This document shows, piece after piece, positions 35,484-47,360 of a DNA stretch of 64,000 nt (positions within the stretch are counted from its first letter, which is position 1; every line of letters begins with the position of its first letter). The position numbers and the translations under genes were made by a program. The notes beneath the pieces were generated by a model that worked only from the letters and a program-made list of their open reading frames with translations, ran no database searches and was not told the origin of the DNA. This DNA is from an uncultured Pseudoxanthomonas sp. (GTDB lineage: Bacteria > Pseudomonadota > Gammaproteobacteria > Xanthomonadales > Xanthomonadaceae), in contig CAMLGZ010000018.1 in the NCBI GenBank assembly GCA_946479745.1, forward strand, positions 1 to 64,000. The letters are read 5' to 3'.

Positions 35484-36119
35484 TCAGCGATTGGGGCGCA
35501 CCAGGCCGCAATACAGGCCTTCGATGGCGAAGTCCTGATCGGGCATGACCTCGATCGGCGAATAATCCGGATTGCGCGGCAGCAGACGGATGCGGTCTTT
35601 GCCTATCTTCAGGAGCTTGACGGTGATTTCGTCGTCGATGCGCGCCACCACGATCTGCCCGGAACGCGCATCCGGAGTGCGGTGCACGCCGATCAGGTCG
35701 CCATCGAAGATGCCTTCGTCGCGCATGGAATCGCCCTGCACTTTCAACAGGTAATCCGGCGCGGGGGCAAAGAAGGTGCGATCGAGCAGCACGAAATCGT
35801 CGGACCGGATGTCCGCTCCGATCGGCAGGCCCGCCGCCACGCGTCCCAGCACCGGCAAACGGAGCGCATTATCGGGAAGGATGGCTTCGGGTACGGGAAT
35901 GTCGGTGTCGTCGTGGACCAGGCGAATACCCCGCGCCTGCCCGGGGACCCGGCGGATCGCGCCGGCGGCCTCAAGCGCCTCGATGTGGTACTGGGCGGCC
36001 CGGACGCCGCTGAAACCGAAAGCCTTGGCGATCTCGGCCTGGGAAGGCGGTACGCCGTCGGCGCCGATGCGCTCGGCGATCATGGCAAGGATGGCTTGCT
36101 GGGTGTCGGTCAGATTCAT
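35484..36119 (-). CDS. lexA: SOS repressor LexA
   Basis: 211 residues. Winged-helix N-terminus with PPSQAEIAKAFGFSGVRAAQ; self-cleavage between Ala96 and Gly97 (VAAG); catalytic Ser131 (QGDSMRDEG) and Lys168 (EITVKLLK). RecA filaments trigger cleavage and derepress the SOS genes. A perfect operator lies three bases upstream of the start, so it is autoregulated. Confidence 0.97.
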   Translation of the reverse strand: MNLTDTQQAILAMIAERIGADGVPPSQAEIAKAFGFSGVRAAQYHIEALEAAGAIRRVPGQARGIRLVHDDTDIPVPEAILPDNALRLPVLGRVAAGLPIGADIRSDDFVLLDRTFFAPAPDYLLKVQGDSMRDEGIFDGDLIGVHRTPDARSGQIVVARIDDEITVKLLKIGKDRIRLLPRNPDYSPIEVMPDQDFAIEGLYCGLVRPNR

Positions 36120-36121
36120 GG

Positions 36122-36140
36122 TTAGTAGTAATACTACTAA
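36122..36140. promoter_or_regulatory. LexA operator (SOS box) upstream of lexA
   Basis: TTAGTAGTAATACTACTAA, a 19-base palindrome with only the central base off symmetry, extended by GTT...AAC on the outside. It matches the described xanthomonad LexA motif and sits at -3 to -21 relative to the lexA start. Confidence 0.93.
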
Positions 36141-36161
36141 CGAATCGGGAAAGCAACTACT

Positions 36162-36659
36162 TCAGCCGGCCAGCACGTCCAACCCTCGCAGCGCTGCCGC
36201 CACGGTCTGCCTACGCACCGCTTCGCGGTCTCCATCGAAGTGGAAGACCTCGGCCCGCGCATAACCGCCGCGCCGTTTCCAGCCGATCCACACCGTGCCC
36301 ACCGGTTTGCCCTCGCTGCCGCCGCCGGGTCCGGCGATGCCGGTGACCGCCACGGCGATGCTGGCGCCCGAGTTCACCAGGGCGCCGGACACCATTTCGA
36401 TCACGGTCTCCCTGCTGACCGCGCCATGGACTTCCAGCGTCTCCGGACGCACGCCCAGCAGCGCCTGCTTGGCCTCGTAGCTGTAGGCGGCCATGCCGCA
36501 ATCGAACCAGTCGGAGGAGCCGGCGATATCGGTCACCGCCTTGGCGATCCAACCGCCGGTGCAGCTTTCGGCGGTCACCAGGCGATGGTGGGTATCGCGC
36601 AGGCGCACACCCAGGGTTTCGGCGAGCGCATGCAAATCGTGATCGGTGGGAATGGACAT
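36162..36659 (-). CDS. pncC: CinA-family nicotinamide-nucleotide amidase
   Basis: 165 residues, the stand-alone CinA C-terminal domain: TAESCTGGWIAKAVTDIAGS, SWFDCGMAAYSYEAKQALLG, and GIAGPGGGSEGKPVGTVWIG. It hydrolyses NMN to nicotinate mononucleotide in pyridine-nucleotide recycling. ATG 36659 chosen. It transcribes toward lexA, 42 bases apart, a conserved pairing. Confidence 0.92.
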   Translation of the reverse strand: MSIPTDHDLHALAETLGVRLRDTHHRLVTAESCTGGWIAKAVTDIAGSSDWFDCGMAAYSYEAKQALLGVRPETLEVHGAVSRETVIEMVSGALVNSGASIAVAVTGIAGPGGGSEGKPVGTVWIGWKRRGGYARAEVFHFDGDREAVRRQTVAAALRGLDVLAG

Positions 36660-36732
36660 GGCGGGTTGGAGAAATGAAGGCGCTGCCGTTGTATCGGAAA
36701 ACCAGGCCGCTGTCTGCCAAAGCCGCTTACGG

Positions 36733-36767
36733 CAAAGAAAACGGCCCGCCACTTCCATGGCGGGCCG
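36733..36767 (-). terminator. Terminator of the TonB-dependent receptor gene
   Basis: CGGCCCGCCA/TGGCGGGCCG stem (36742-36751, 36758-36767) with a six-base loop; on the minus strand it is followed by TTTTCTTT. On the plus strand TCCTTTTTC follows, so it may work in both directions. Confidence 0.85.
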
Positions 36768-36788
36768 TCCTTTTTCAACCCTGCGCGA

Positions 36789-39389
36789 TCAGTACTGGAT
36801 GCGGAAGGTCACTCCATAAGTGCGCGGCGCACCCAGGAAGGCGTTGTAGGTATTGCGCGGATCGTTCGGGGTCGGGCTGGCGGTCTGCAGCGGACCGTCG
36901 AAACCCACCTGCACGTACTCTTCGTCGAAGATGTTCAAGCCCCAGAACTCCACCATCCAGCGCTTGCTCTTGGCGCCAATGCCGAAGCGGGCGTTGACCA
37001 CGGTGTAGGCGTCCTGCATCTTCTCCACGTCCAGATCGGAACCGGTATTGAATTCCGAGGTGTACTTGGCGCCGATGTTGAAACGGCCCACCAGGCTTGC
37101 GCCGAAATCCCACTCGTAGGTGGCCGACGCAGTACCCGACCACTCCGGCGCGAAGCTGGTCTTGTTGCCGGGCAGCTTGTACAGGGCACCATCGGGTCCG
37201 ACGAAATCGGGCGTGGGCCTTTCGTCGCCGTAGAAGGTGTCGGCGTACATCAGGCCGCCCTGCAGCATCAGGCCCTTGCTGGGCTGCCACAGGAGTTCGG
37301 TATCCACACCGCGCGAAGTGACCTTGGGAATCGAGCGGACCACGAAACTGGTGCCCAGGAAGCTGTTGAGCTGGAAGTCCTCGTAGGTCTGATGGAACAA
37401 GGTCGCGTTGAGCAGCAGGTTGCCGTCCAGCCACGTGGTCTTGGCGCCCAGCTCATAGCTGTCGACGAACTCGCCTTCGAACGAAGTGTCGTTGACCGGA
37501 ATGATGCCCTGCCCGCCGCTGGACAGGCCGTTGGAGGTCTGCACACGATCCAGGTTGAAACCACCGCCCTTGTAGCCGCGCGCCGCCGAAACGTAGGTCA
37601 TCACGTTCTCGTTCCAGCGGTAGGCCGCTTTGAGCGTGCCGGACCATTCCTTCTCCTCACGCTCCTGCCGGGTCGAACGGCCGTTGTGCAGCGCGTTGGC
37701 CCAGGGCAGGCAGCTGAAGCCGATGATGTTGCCGATCAGTGCTTGCTGCTGCGCGGCAGGCAGAGCAGCGAACGGAATGCCGCGAGTAGTCAGCGCGGTC
37801 GCGATGCGGCCGATCGCCGCCGCACTGGGCGCGCCGGTAGGTCCGAAATACGATGCACAGGCCGGCGCGCCGTTCGGATTGGAGTAGACCGAATCCAGGG
37901 TCTTCTTTTCCCGGGTGTAGCGCAGGCCCAGGGTCAGGTCGAGCGCATCGGTCGCATGCCATGTGTTGTTGGTGAACAGGGCCAGGCTCTTGGCATTCTG
38001 GTCGTAGTGGTCCAGCGCACCCAGGCCCGGCGCGAAGGTGGTGCCGAAGGCACGGCCGGTGGTCTGCGACAGGAACAGCGGCGCGGTCGGCGATGCCGCC
38101 AGGGCCGGATTGATACGCGCCAGCAAAGCAGTGGACAGGAAGGGCTCGTAACCGACACCGATGCTGTAGGAATCGTGGCGGGTCAGGTCTTCATCGGCGT
38201 AGAACGCGCCGACCATCCAGTCGACGCTGTCGGTGGCCCCGGTCAGGCGGAATTCCTGGCTGAAGGTCTCGAAACGGGTCAGCGATTCGTTTTCGTTCGC
38301 GTTGCGGTACAGCAGGTCGGCGCCGGTGTAGTCGAAGTCCAGCGCATTGATCGACTGCCAGTCGCGCAGCGCGGTGATCGAAGTCAGGGTCGCACCGCCG
38401 AACCAGGGCGATTCCCAGTTGACTTCGGCCGAGACGCCCTTGTCCTTCATGTCCTGCTCGGTGCTGCGGTTGCTGTGGGCGATGCGCGCGAACGGGTCGG
38501 CGACCGTCGGAATGGAACCCGCGCCGCCCACGCCGTTGATGATGGCGGCGGTCGAGCCGACCACCGTCTGCACGGCCGAGCAGCAGTTTTCCTCACGGCT
38601 GGTGAAATCGCCGATGAAATTGATGTCCAGGGTATCGGTGGGCTCAAGCAAGAGCTGGGCTCGCACCGAATGGAAGTTCTGATCGCCGTCCTCGTCCAGG
38701 GTGCGCGGCCCGCGCGAGGTTTCGACATCCAGGAAGCCGTCGCGTTTGCGCTGGGTGGCGTAGATGCGGAATGCGGCATTGTCGGACAGCGCATCGTTGT
38801 AGGAACCGGACACGCCGATGGCGCCGTAGTTGCCGACGGTGATCTCGCCTTCGGCGCTCTGCGAATAGCTGGGGCGGCGGGTGATGATGTTGATCACGCC
38901 GGCCGAGGTGTTCTTGCCGAACACGGTGCCCTGCGGACCCTTCAGCACTTCCACGCGTTCGAGTTCGCCCAGGTCGCCGAAGCCGACACCATTACGGGCG
39001 CGGTAGACGCCATCGATGATCACGCCGACCGAAGATTCCAGGCCGGCGTTGTCGCCCACCGTACCGATGCCGCGGATACGCGCGGTGGTCAGGGCTTCGC
39101 TCTGGGTACTGGTCACGGTCAGGCCGGGCACCAGCACCTGCAGATCCTTGATGTCGCGCACACCGGTGTCTTTCAGCAACTGCTCGGGCAAGGCGGTGAC
39201 CGAAATCGGCACGTCCTGCATCGCTTCTTCGCGCTTCTGCGCGGTCACCGTCATGGTGGCCAGCGTAGTGGGCTCTTCATCGGCTTTCGCCGGCGACGCG
39301 GCCTCTTGGGCGTGCGCCTGCGATACGGCGAAAAGTGCCGTGAGCACGGCGACTGCCAGCACTTTGTGCTGCGGTTTTGCAACGACCAT
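36789..39389 (-). CDS. TonB-dependent outer membrane receptor
   Basis: 866 residues. Signal peptide ending AVSQAHA-Q, plug domain with TMTVTAQKREEAMQDVPIS (TonB-box region), ARIRGIGT, VLKGPQGTVFGKNTSAGVIN, then a 22-strand barrel with the final strand ending in an aromatic (VTFRIQY). The plug resembles the receptors for plant or complex substrates rather than classical siderophores, but the ligand cannot be read. Shine-Dalgarno GGGAGGGG before ATG 39389. Confidence 0.93.
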   Translation of the reverse strand: MVVAKPQHKVLAVAVLTALFAVSQAHAQEAASPAKADEEPTTLATMTVTAQKREEAMQDVPISVTALPEQLLKDTGVRDIKDLQVLVPGLTVTSTQSEALTTARIRGIGTVGDNAGLESSVGVIIDGVYRARNGVGFGDLGELERVEVLKGPQGTVFGKNTSAGVINIITRRPSYSQSAEGEITVGNYGAIGVSGSYNDALSDNAAFRIYATQRKRDGFLDVETSRGPRTLDEDGDQNFHSVRAQLLLEPTDTLDINFIGDFTSREENCCSAVQTVVGSTAAIINGVGGAGSIPTVADPFARIAHSNRSTEQDMKDKGVSAEVNWESPWFGGATLTSITALRDWQSINALDFDYTGADLLYRNANENESLTRFETFSQEFRLTGATDSVDWMVGAFYADEDLTRHDSYSIGVGYEPFLSTALLARINPALAASPTAPLFLSQTTGRAFGTTFAPGLGALDHYDQNAKSLALFTNNTWHATDALDLTLGLRYTREKKTLDSVYSNPNGAPACASYFGPTGAPSAAAIGRIATALTTRGIPFAALPAAQQQALIGNIIGFSCLPWANALHNGRSTRQEREEKEWSGTLKAAYRWNENVMTYVSAARGYKGGGFNLDRVQTSNGLSSGGQGIIPVNDTSFEGEFVDSYELGAKTTWLDGNLLLNATLFHQTYEDFQLNSFLGTSFVVRSIPKVTSRGVDTELLWQPSKGLMLQGGLMYADTFYGDERPTPDFVGPDGALYKLPGNKTSFAPEWSGTASATYEWDFGASLVGRFNIGAKYTSEFNTGSDLDVEKMQDAYTVVNARFGIGAKSKRWMVEFWGLNIFDEEYVQVGFDGPLQTASPTPNDPRNTYNAFLGAPRTYGVTFRIQY

Positions 39390-39666
39390 TGTTATCCCCT
39401 CCCAGGGTCATCGAATCGCAATTGTTTGATAAGCGGTGTTTTGTTCTGAGTCCCCAAAAATATGTGATAGCGGACGCTTCCCCACGTCACTTCCCGAACT
39501 TAACACTATCTTTACGATACGGCATTTTGCAGTGCACCCATACCAAGTTTCCCCAATCGGGATGGCTTGAGTGTGTCACTCGATTCGCAGGCCCGCCCGT
39601 GGACCGCTAGACTTCTCTTTTCCACCCCGCAGCTCCGGCCTTGACCTTGATTGTTGATTCCCGACC

Positions 39667-42273
39667 GTGAGCGATCCGGCGACCCTTACCCACACCCCGC
39701 TCATGAAGCAATTCTTCGCCGCCAAGGCGGAGTATCCGGACCTGCTGCTGCTGTTCCGTATGGGCGACTTCTACGAACTGTTCTACGACGACGCCCGCAA
39801 GGCCGCGCGTCTGCTGGACATCACGCTGACCCAGCGCGGCAGTTCGGCCGGCGCGCCGATCCCGATGGCGGGGGTGCCCGTGCACGCCTACGAAGGCTAT
39901 CTGGCGCGGCTGGTGGCCTTGGGCGAATCGGTGGCGATCTGCGAACAGATCGGCGACCCCGCGCTGGCCAAGGGCCTGGTGGAGCGCAAGGTGGTGCGCA
40001 TCGTCACCCCGGGCACGGTGACCGACGAGGCGCTGCTGAACGAGCGCCGCGATACCTTGCTGATGGCGGTTTCGCGCGGCAAATCTGGTTATGGGTTGGC
40101 CTGGGCAGATCTGGCTGGCGGCCGTTTCCTGGTCAATGAAGTGGAAAACGCCGACGCATTGGAAGCGGAGCTCTCGCGTCTCGAGCCTGCTGAAGTCCTT
40201 ATTCCTGACGAGGAAGGCCTGCCCTCCTTCCTGCAGGCACGCACCGGCCTGCGCCGGCGCGCGCCCTGGCTGTTCGATGCCGACAGCGGACGCCGCCAGT
40301 TGCTGCAGTTCTTCCGTCTGCACGACCTGAGCGGTTTCGGCATCGACGACCGGCCGCTGGCGACCGCCGCTGCCGGCGCCCTGCTCGGCTACGTGGAGGA
40401 AACCCAGAAACAGCGCCTGCCGCACCTGACCGCGATCACGGTGGAATCGGCGGGCGATGCGATCGCCATGAACGCGGCCACGCGCAGGCACCTGGAGCTG
40501 GACACGCGCGTCGACGGAGACACCAGGCACACCTTGCTGGGCGTGCTGGATTCCACCGTCAGCCCGATGGGCGGACGCCTGCTGCGGCGCTGGCTGCACC
40601 GTCCGTTGCGCGATCGCCAGGTACTGGGTCAACGGCACCAGGCGGTGGCCGCGCTGATCGAAAGCCGCGGTGACGACGCACTACGCGAACGCTTCCGCGC
40701 GTTGGGCGATATCGAACGCATCCTCACCCGCGTGGCGCTGCGTTCCGCACGTCCTCGCGATATGTCGACGCTGCGCGACGGCTTGGCCATGCTGCCCGGC
40801 ATCCGCGACACGCTGGCCCCGCTCGACTCTCCCCGGTTGCGGGCGCTTTCGGCCGAGCTGGGCGAACATACCGACACCGCGCACCTGCTGGCCGCCGCCA
40901 TCGCCGAACAGCCGCCGATGAAACTCAGCGACGGCGGCGTGATCGCCGCCGATTACGACGCCGAGCTGGACGAACTGCGCCGCCTGAGCACCCATGCCGA
41001 CCAGTTCCTGATCGACCTGGAAACCCGCGAACGCGAAAGCAGCGGCATCAACTCGCTCAAGGTCGGCTACAACCGCGTACACGGCTACTACATCGAGATC
41101 AGCAAGGCGCTGTCCGAACGCGCGCCGGTGCACTACACCCGCCGGCAGACGCTGAGCAACGCCGAGCGCTACATCACCGAAGAGCTCAAATCCTTCGAAG
41201 ACAAAGTGCTGTCTGCGCGCGAGCGCTCGCTGTCGCGCGAAAAACTGCTGTACGAACAGCTGCTCGACGCGCTGGGCGAAGCGCTTGAGCCGCTGAAGCG
41301 CTGCGCCTCGGCGCTGAGCGAGCTCGACGTGCTGGCCGGCTTCAGCGAACGCGCGCAGGCCCTGGATTGGTCGCAGCCCGAACTGAGCGAAGTGCCGGGC
41401 CTGCGCATCGAGCGCGGCCGCCACCCGGTGGTGGAAGCGGTGCGCGAGGAACCGTTCGAACCCAACGATCTTGTGCTGGGTGATGATGCCCACGACGGCG
41501 GACGCCGGATGCTGATCATCACCGGGCCCAACATGGGTGGCAAGAGCACTTACATGCGCCAGAACGCGCTGATCGTGCTGTTGGCCCACATCGGCAGTTT
41601 CGTGCCGGCCTCGCGCGCCGTGATCGGGCCGACCGACCGCATCCTCACCCGCATCGGCGCCGGCGACGATTTGGCGCGCGGGCAATCCACTTTCATGGTG
41701 GAAATGGCCGAGACCAGCTACATCCTGCATCACGCCACCGAACAATCGCTGGTGCTGATGGACGAAATCGGCCGCGGCACCTCCACCTACGATGGTCTGG
41801 CGCTAGCCGATGCAGTGGCGCGGCACTTGGCCGCGACCAATCGCTGCTACACCTTGTTCGCCACCCATTACTTCGAACTCACCGCACTGGCCGAGCCCGG
41901 CAGCGGCATCGCCAACGTGCATCTGGATGCGGTGGAGCATCACGACAAGAACGGCGGCGATTCGCTGGTATTCATGCACGCGGTCAAGGACGGTCCGGCC
42001 GACCGCAGCTTCGGCCTGCAGGTCGCCGCATTGGCCGGCTTGCCGAAAACCACGGTGCAGCAGGCGCGCCGCCGGCTGGCGGAACTCGAGCAGCGCGGCG
42101 GCGAAAGCCACGCCGCGCAGATGGCGCCGCAGGCGCTGGACCAACCGCAGCAATTCGGTTTGTTTGCACCGGCACCTTCGGTGGCACAGGAAGCGCTGGC
42201 CGCGCTGGATCCCGACGAACTAACGCCCAAGCAGGCGTTGGAAGCGCTCTACCGGCTCAAATCCCTGCTGTAG
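39667..42273 (+). CDS. mutS: DNA mismatch repair protein MutS
   Basis: 868 residues. N-terminal mismatch-reading FYE within [13 protein letters not shown], connector and lever domains, clamp region, and the ATPase domain with Walker [34 protein letters not shown] and [10 protein letters not shown]. It binds mismatches and recruits MutL. GTG start at 39667. Followed by a 24-bp inverted repeat that probably ends transcription. Confidence 0.98.
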   Translation: MSDPATLTHTPLMKQFFAAKAEYPDLLLLFRMGDFYELFYDDARKAARLLDITLTQRGSSAGAPIPMAGVPVHAYEGYLARLVALGESVAICEQIGDPALAKGLVERKVVRIVTPGTVTDEALLNERRDTLLMAVSRGKSGYGLAWADLAGGRFLVNEVENADALEAELSRLEPAEVLIPDEEGLPSFLQARTGLRRRAPWLFDADSGRRQLLQFFRLHDLSGFGIDDRPLATAAAGALLGYVEETQKQRLPHLTAITVESAGDAIAMNAATRRHLELDTRVDGDTRHTLLGVLDSTVSPMGGRLLRRWLHRPLRDRQVLGQRHQAVAALIESRGDDALRERFRALGDIERILTRVALRSARPRDMSTLRDGLAMLPGIRDTLAPLDSPRLRALSAELGEHTDTAHLLAAAIAEQPPMKLSDGGVIAADYDAELDELRRLSTHADQFLIDLETRERESSGINSLKVGYNRVHGYYIEISKALSERAPVHYTRRQTLSNAERYITEELKSFEDKVLSARERSLSREKLLYEQLLDALGEALEPLKRCASALSELDVLAGFSERAQALDWSQPELSEVPGLRIERGRHPVVEAVREEPFEPNDLVLGDDAHDGGRRMLIITGPNMGGKSTYMRQNALIVLLAHIGSFVPASRAVIGPTDRILTRIGAGDDLARGQSTFMVEMAETSYILHHATEQSLVLMDEIGRGTSTYDGLALADAVARHLAATNRCYTLFATHYFELTALAEPGSGIANVHLDAVEHHDKNGGDSLVFMHAVKDGPADRSFGLQVAALAGLPKTTVQQARRRLAELEQRGGESHAAQMAPQALDQPQQFGLFAPAPSVAQEALAALDPDELTPKQALEALYRLKSLL

Positions 42274-42342
42274 GTCGGGGCTACGCCCCCGACACACGTA
42301 TGGCTTGATGTCCCGTGCGTCGGGGGCGTAGCCCCGACCTAC
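42270..42342. repeat. 24-bp perfect inverted repeat after mutS
   Basis: GTAGGTCGGGGCTACGCCCC (starting 42270, arm to 42293) is matched exactly at 42319-42342, with a 25-base loop. The arms overlap the mutS stop codon by four bases. There is no T tract, so it is a palindromic chromosomal repeat that may still act as a transcription or RNA-stability barrier. Confidence 0.88.
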
Positions 42343-44879
<2,537 letters not shown>

Positions 44880-44956
44880 TCCGGGAGGAGCCACCAGCGC
44901 GACCGACCAACGGCGGGAGGTACGCGTCTGACCAGGGGACTGTGAAGCAATACGGA

Positions 44957-44979
44957 GGGCGCGATTTTCGCGCCCTTTT
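44957..44979 (+). terminator. Rho-independent terminator of katG
   Basis: GGGCGCG-ATTTT-CGCGCCC followed by TTTTC, about 80 bases after the katG stop. Confidence 0.88.
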
Positions 44980-45096
44980 CTTGAGCGTCAGCACATCCTT
45001 CGCTTCGGCCTGGGGGCAAAGTGTGAGTACAGCCCTGCTCCGAATAGGGATAGCATGGCCGTCCGCTTCATACCCACGTCCTGGAGGACGCCTGAC

Positions 45097-45714
45097 ATGA
45101 GCACCAACAGCCTCGCCGAAGAACTGTTCCAGCAATTGCAGGGCGCACCGTTGCAGCAGGTTTCCCAGCAACTGGGCACCGGCCAGATGCAGACCTCAAG
45201 CGCCATCAGCGCGGCATTGCCGCTGTTGCTCGGCGCATTGGGCAAAAACACCGCCGAGCCTCAAGGCGCCGAAGCCTTGTTCGGCGCGCTGCAGCGCGAT
45301 CACGCCGGCTTGGACCTGGGCAGCGTGCTTGGCGCGGTGTTGGGCGGCAGCGCGGCCCCGGCGGCGCAGAACAACGGTGCAGCGATCCTGGGCCACATCT
45401 TCGGCGGCAACCAGCCGCGCGCCGAGGCCAGCCTGGGTCAGGCCACCGGCCTGGGCGGCGACAAGGCGGGCCAGTTGATGAAGATTTTGGCCCCGATCGT
45501 GCTGTCGTTCCTGGCGCAGCGTTTCATGAGCCAGGGCAATGCGAACCCGAGCGGCCTGAGCCAGGTGCTCGGCCAGGAGCGTCAAGTCGCGCAGCAGCAG
45601 GGCGGATTAGGCGGCGGCTTGCTGGGTGCAGTGCTGGATCAGGATGGCGATGGCCAATTGGGTCTGGGCGATCTGCTGAAGATTGGCGGTGGGTTGCTGG
45701 GCGGCAAGCGCTGA
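45097..45714 (+). CDS. DUF937 (YidB-like) protein
   Basis: 205 residues. Opens MSTNSLAEELFQQLQGAPLQ; repeats of the SAALPLLLGALGKN and VLGAVLGGSA type, KAGQLMKILAPIVLSFLAQR, then DQDGDGQLGLGDLLKIGGGLLG, which resembles a calcium-binding DxDxDG loop. Family function is not established. ATG 45097 has GGAGG upstream. It stands alone between katG and the hairpin terminator. Confidence 0.85.
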   Translation: MSTNSLAEELFQQLQGAPLQQVSQQLGTGQMQTSSAISAALPLLLGALGKNTAEPQGAEALFGALQRDHAGLDLGSVLGAVLGGSAAPAAQNNGAAILGHIFGGNQPRAEASLGQATGLGGDKAGQLMKILAPIVLSFLAQRFMSQGNANPSGLSQVLGQERQVAQQQGGLGGGLLGAVLDQDGDGQLGLGDLLKIGGGLLGGKR

Positions 45715-45743
45715 GTTTCGTCCAACGCTGAGGTTATTCAGCC

Positions 45744-45777
45744 AAAAAAAACGCCGGCAGTGATGTCGGCGTTTTTT
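45744..45777. terminator. Bidirectional terminator
   Basis: A7 then ACGCCG...CGGCGT then T6, downstream of the DUF937 gene. Confidence 0.85.
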
Positions 45778-45834
45778 ATTTCGAGCCGAGAGATTTTCCG
45801 ATAAGAACAAAAATCCCGCCCATGAATAAAAATC

Positions 45835-46034
45835 CCGTTCGTGGTGAGCCTGTCGAACCACGCTTTTCGAGGGAAACATCAGTTGTCCGCAGAACGACTC
45901 CACAGCAAACTGAAGCATCCAGTAGGGCGGGCACTGCCCGCCATAGCCTTGACCCGCGAAAGGCCCGGCGGGCAGTGCCCGCCCTACTGAAATAAATCGC
46001 AAAGAGCGTGGTTCGACAGGCTCACCACGAACGG
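45835..46034. repeat. Two nested perfect inverted repeats
   Basis: Outer arms of 30 bases (CCGTTCGTGGTGAGCCTGTC... at 45835-45864, complement at 46005-46034) enclose inner arms of 22 bases (AGTAGGGCGGGCACTGCCCG... at 45921-45942, complement at 45967-45988). The inner arms are themselves palindromic (GGGCAGTGCCC). Such cruciform elements are scattered in many proteobacterial genomes. No gene lies inside. Together with flanking bases this accounts for the 354-base gap between the DUF937 gene and hslR. Confidence 0.88.
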
Positions 46035-46068
46035 ATGTAAAGGGACTCAAGCCCTATTCGAATCTTCG

Positions 46069-46464
46069 CTACAACGCATCCAGATCCCCCAACGCCTGTA
46101 TCAACCGCCGCGCCCGCTTGTCCGGCTTATGCTCCGGCGCGCGATAGCCGTTGCGTTCGGCAGCCCGCTGCGCGCGCGCCTGTTCGCGGTGCACGCGCGA
46201 GGCCTCGCTTTCGGCATATAGAGTCTGCGCAACACTGGCCGGTCCGCGCTGTTGGCTGAGCACCAGCACCTGGATTTCGAAGTGTTCTTCGCCGCGCGAT
46301 ATCTTCAAGCCATCGCCGACCCGCACCATCCGCGACGGTTTCGCGCGCTGTCCGCCCGCCTCCACTTTCCCGGTTTCCACCGCCTGCTTGGCCAGGCTGC
46401 GGGTCTTGAAGAAGCGCGCGGCCCAGAGCCAGATGTCCAGGCGGATTGAGGGGGATTCGGTCAC
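46069..46464 (-). CDS. hslR: RNA-binding heat-shock protein Hsp15 (S4 domain)
   Basis: 131 residues. S4 domain at the N-terminus: SIRLDIWLWAARFFKTRSLA, AVETGKVEAGGQRAKPSRMV; basic C-terminal tail (HKPDKRARRLIQAL). Hsp15 binds stalled 50S subunits carrying nascent chains. It is the last gene before the integron-like array. Confidence 0.93.
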   Translation of the reverse strand: MTESPSIRLDIWLWAARFFKTRSLAKQAVETGKVEAGGQRAKPSRMVRVGDGLKISRGEEHFEIQVLVLSQQRGPASVAQTLYAESEASRVHREQARAQRAAERNGYRAPEHKPDKRARRLIQALGDLDAL

Positions 46465-46499
46465 TGGGGAATGATGCCGTAAAAGCGGGCTATTATCCG

Positions 46500-46537
46500 T
46501 TAACGCGGCGTGGTTTCCGTATAAACAATAGTTAGGC
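46500..46537. other. attI-like left end of a gene-cassette array
   Basis: The sequence ends ATAAACAATAGTTAGGC (46521-46537), close to the class 1 integron attI end TAAAACAAAGTTAGGC, with the G/TTAGGC recombination core at 46531. Unlike the attC sites that follow it has no central hairpin arms. No integrase gene is seen upstream; hslR lies there. Could also be a worn attC. Confidence 0.5.
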
Positions 46538-46544
46538 GCTCGAA

Positions 46545-46913
46545 ATGATTACCCGTATTCCAGCTCTTGAGTTCATGCAGGGGGCCGTCGGCATTTATCA
46601 ATCTCCGGACCAATTGACGTCGCTGCGTGTAACAGGCTGCGGTTACGGACAGGTAGTGGAGTTTCGCCCCAACAACAACGTTCAACTTGCTGGCGTTGTG
46701 GGTGCCACGGGCGACTCCATCGAGCTTTTCGCCCAGTTGGGCCTGCCCAACGTAGTTCGGATGAGCGGAGACCTCCAATCTCAGAACATCGTCTCGTTCC
46801 AGGCTCAAGAGCCGTCGGTGGGCCTGCTTCTTGCGCTTGACGGTGACACGCTCACCCTTACCATCTCTGTCAAAGGCGCGACTAGCGCCTGCCATGTGCT
46901 GCACCGCGCTTAG
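46545..46913 (+). CDS. Cassette gene 1: hypothetical protein
   Basis: 122 residues: MITRIPALEFMQGAVGIYQS, then RVTGCGYGQVVEF and LPNVVRMSGDLQSQNIVSFQ. Mainly beta by pattern, no signal peptide, no family recognised. The ATG lies seven bases after the GTTAGGC core and the TAG stop lies inside the R'' box of the attC that follows, which is typical of cassette genes. The opposite strand is also open (46500-46925), but it does not respect the cassette boundaries. Confidence 0.65.
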   Translation: MITRIPALEFMQGAVGIYQSPDQLTSLRVTGCGYGQVVEFRPNNNVQLAGVVGATGDSIELFAQLGLPNVVRMSGDLQSQNIVSFQAQEPSVGLLLALDGDTLTLTISVKGATSACHVLHRA

Positions 46914-46967
46914 CAATTCACTCAAGCCGAAGCTGCTTCGCGGCTCGGCTTAATTCGGGCGTTAGAC
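46908..46967 (+). other. attC site 1
   Basis: 60 bases from GCTTAGC to GTTAGAC. Middle arms AAGCCGA / TCGGCTT with the GCTTCGC centre, and the block CAATTCACTCAAGCC near R'', give close similarity to the known attC consensus (such as that of aadA-type cassettes). R'' deviates from RYYYAAC (ends AGC). Confidence 0.88.
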
Positions 46968-46973
46968 CTCACT

Positions 46974-47324
46974 ATGAAGCTAATCGAGATTTTTGTTCTT
47001 TTTGGTGGCGGCTATGTCAGCGGTCTTTCGATTGGTTCTGGTTTCGCTTTCCAGGCCATTCGCAAGCTCTTTGCAGGCTCCTGGAGCCCGAGGAAGGAAG
47101 CAGCTTGGATCGCCCTTGCGATGCCAAACATCTTCATCTGCACAGTGATGTCAGTAATGCTGGTGGCTGCACTGGTTATTGAGGATCAGCCCGGGCGTTC
47201 GGATTTTTGGCCCCGGTTCGCTTGGTTCACCGGGGGTGTCCTGGTTGGCGGTTCGCTGACTATTCTCGCCGTGCATCTGATAAACATGGGTGCTCGCAAC
47301 TACCGTAAGGCCGGCGAATCCTAA
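46974..47324 (+). CDS. Cassette gene 2: small membrane protein
   Basis: 116 residues with three hydrophobic segments (about 3-25, 43-66 and 79-104: LIEIFVLFGGGYVSGLSIG, WIALAMPNIFICTVMSVMLV, FAWFTGGVLVGGSLTILAVH). Charged end GARNYRKAGES. No family recognised. ATG seven bases after GTTAGAC; the TAA stop is in the R'' box of the next attC. Confidence 0.75.
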   Translation: MKLIEIFVLFGGGYVSGLSIGSGFAFQAIRKLFAGSWSPRKEAAWIALAMPNIFICTVMSVMLVAALVIEDQPGRSDFWPRFAWFTGGVLVGGSLTILAVHLINMGARNYRKAGES

Positions 47325-47345
47325 CAATTCATTCAAGCGCTAGGC
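47319..47345 (+). other. attC site 2, short form
   Basis: TCCTAACAATTCATTCAAGC with GCTAGGC at 47339-47345, 27 bases in all against 60 in its neighbours. The R'' box and the CAATTCATTCAAGC block are perfect, but the hairpin centre is missing and R' begins GCT rather than GTT. Probably a deletion product. Confidence 0.7.
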
Positions 47346-47360
47346 TTCATTGGGGACATC

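Noticed and set aside
37392..39449. A 685-codon plus-strand open frame
   Set aside because: Opposite the TonB-dependent receptor, which has signal peptide, plug and barrel; the frame has no recognisable domain.
46500..46925. Minus-strand open frame of 141 codons over cassette gene 1
   Set aside because: It crosses the cassette borders, while the plus frame starts and stops at them and agrees with the other cassettes.
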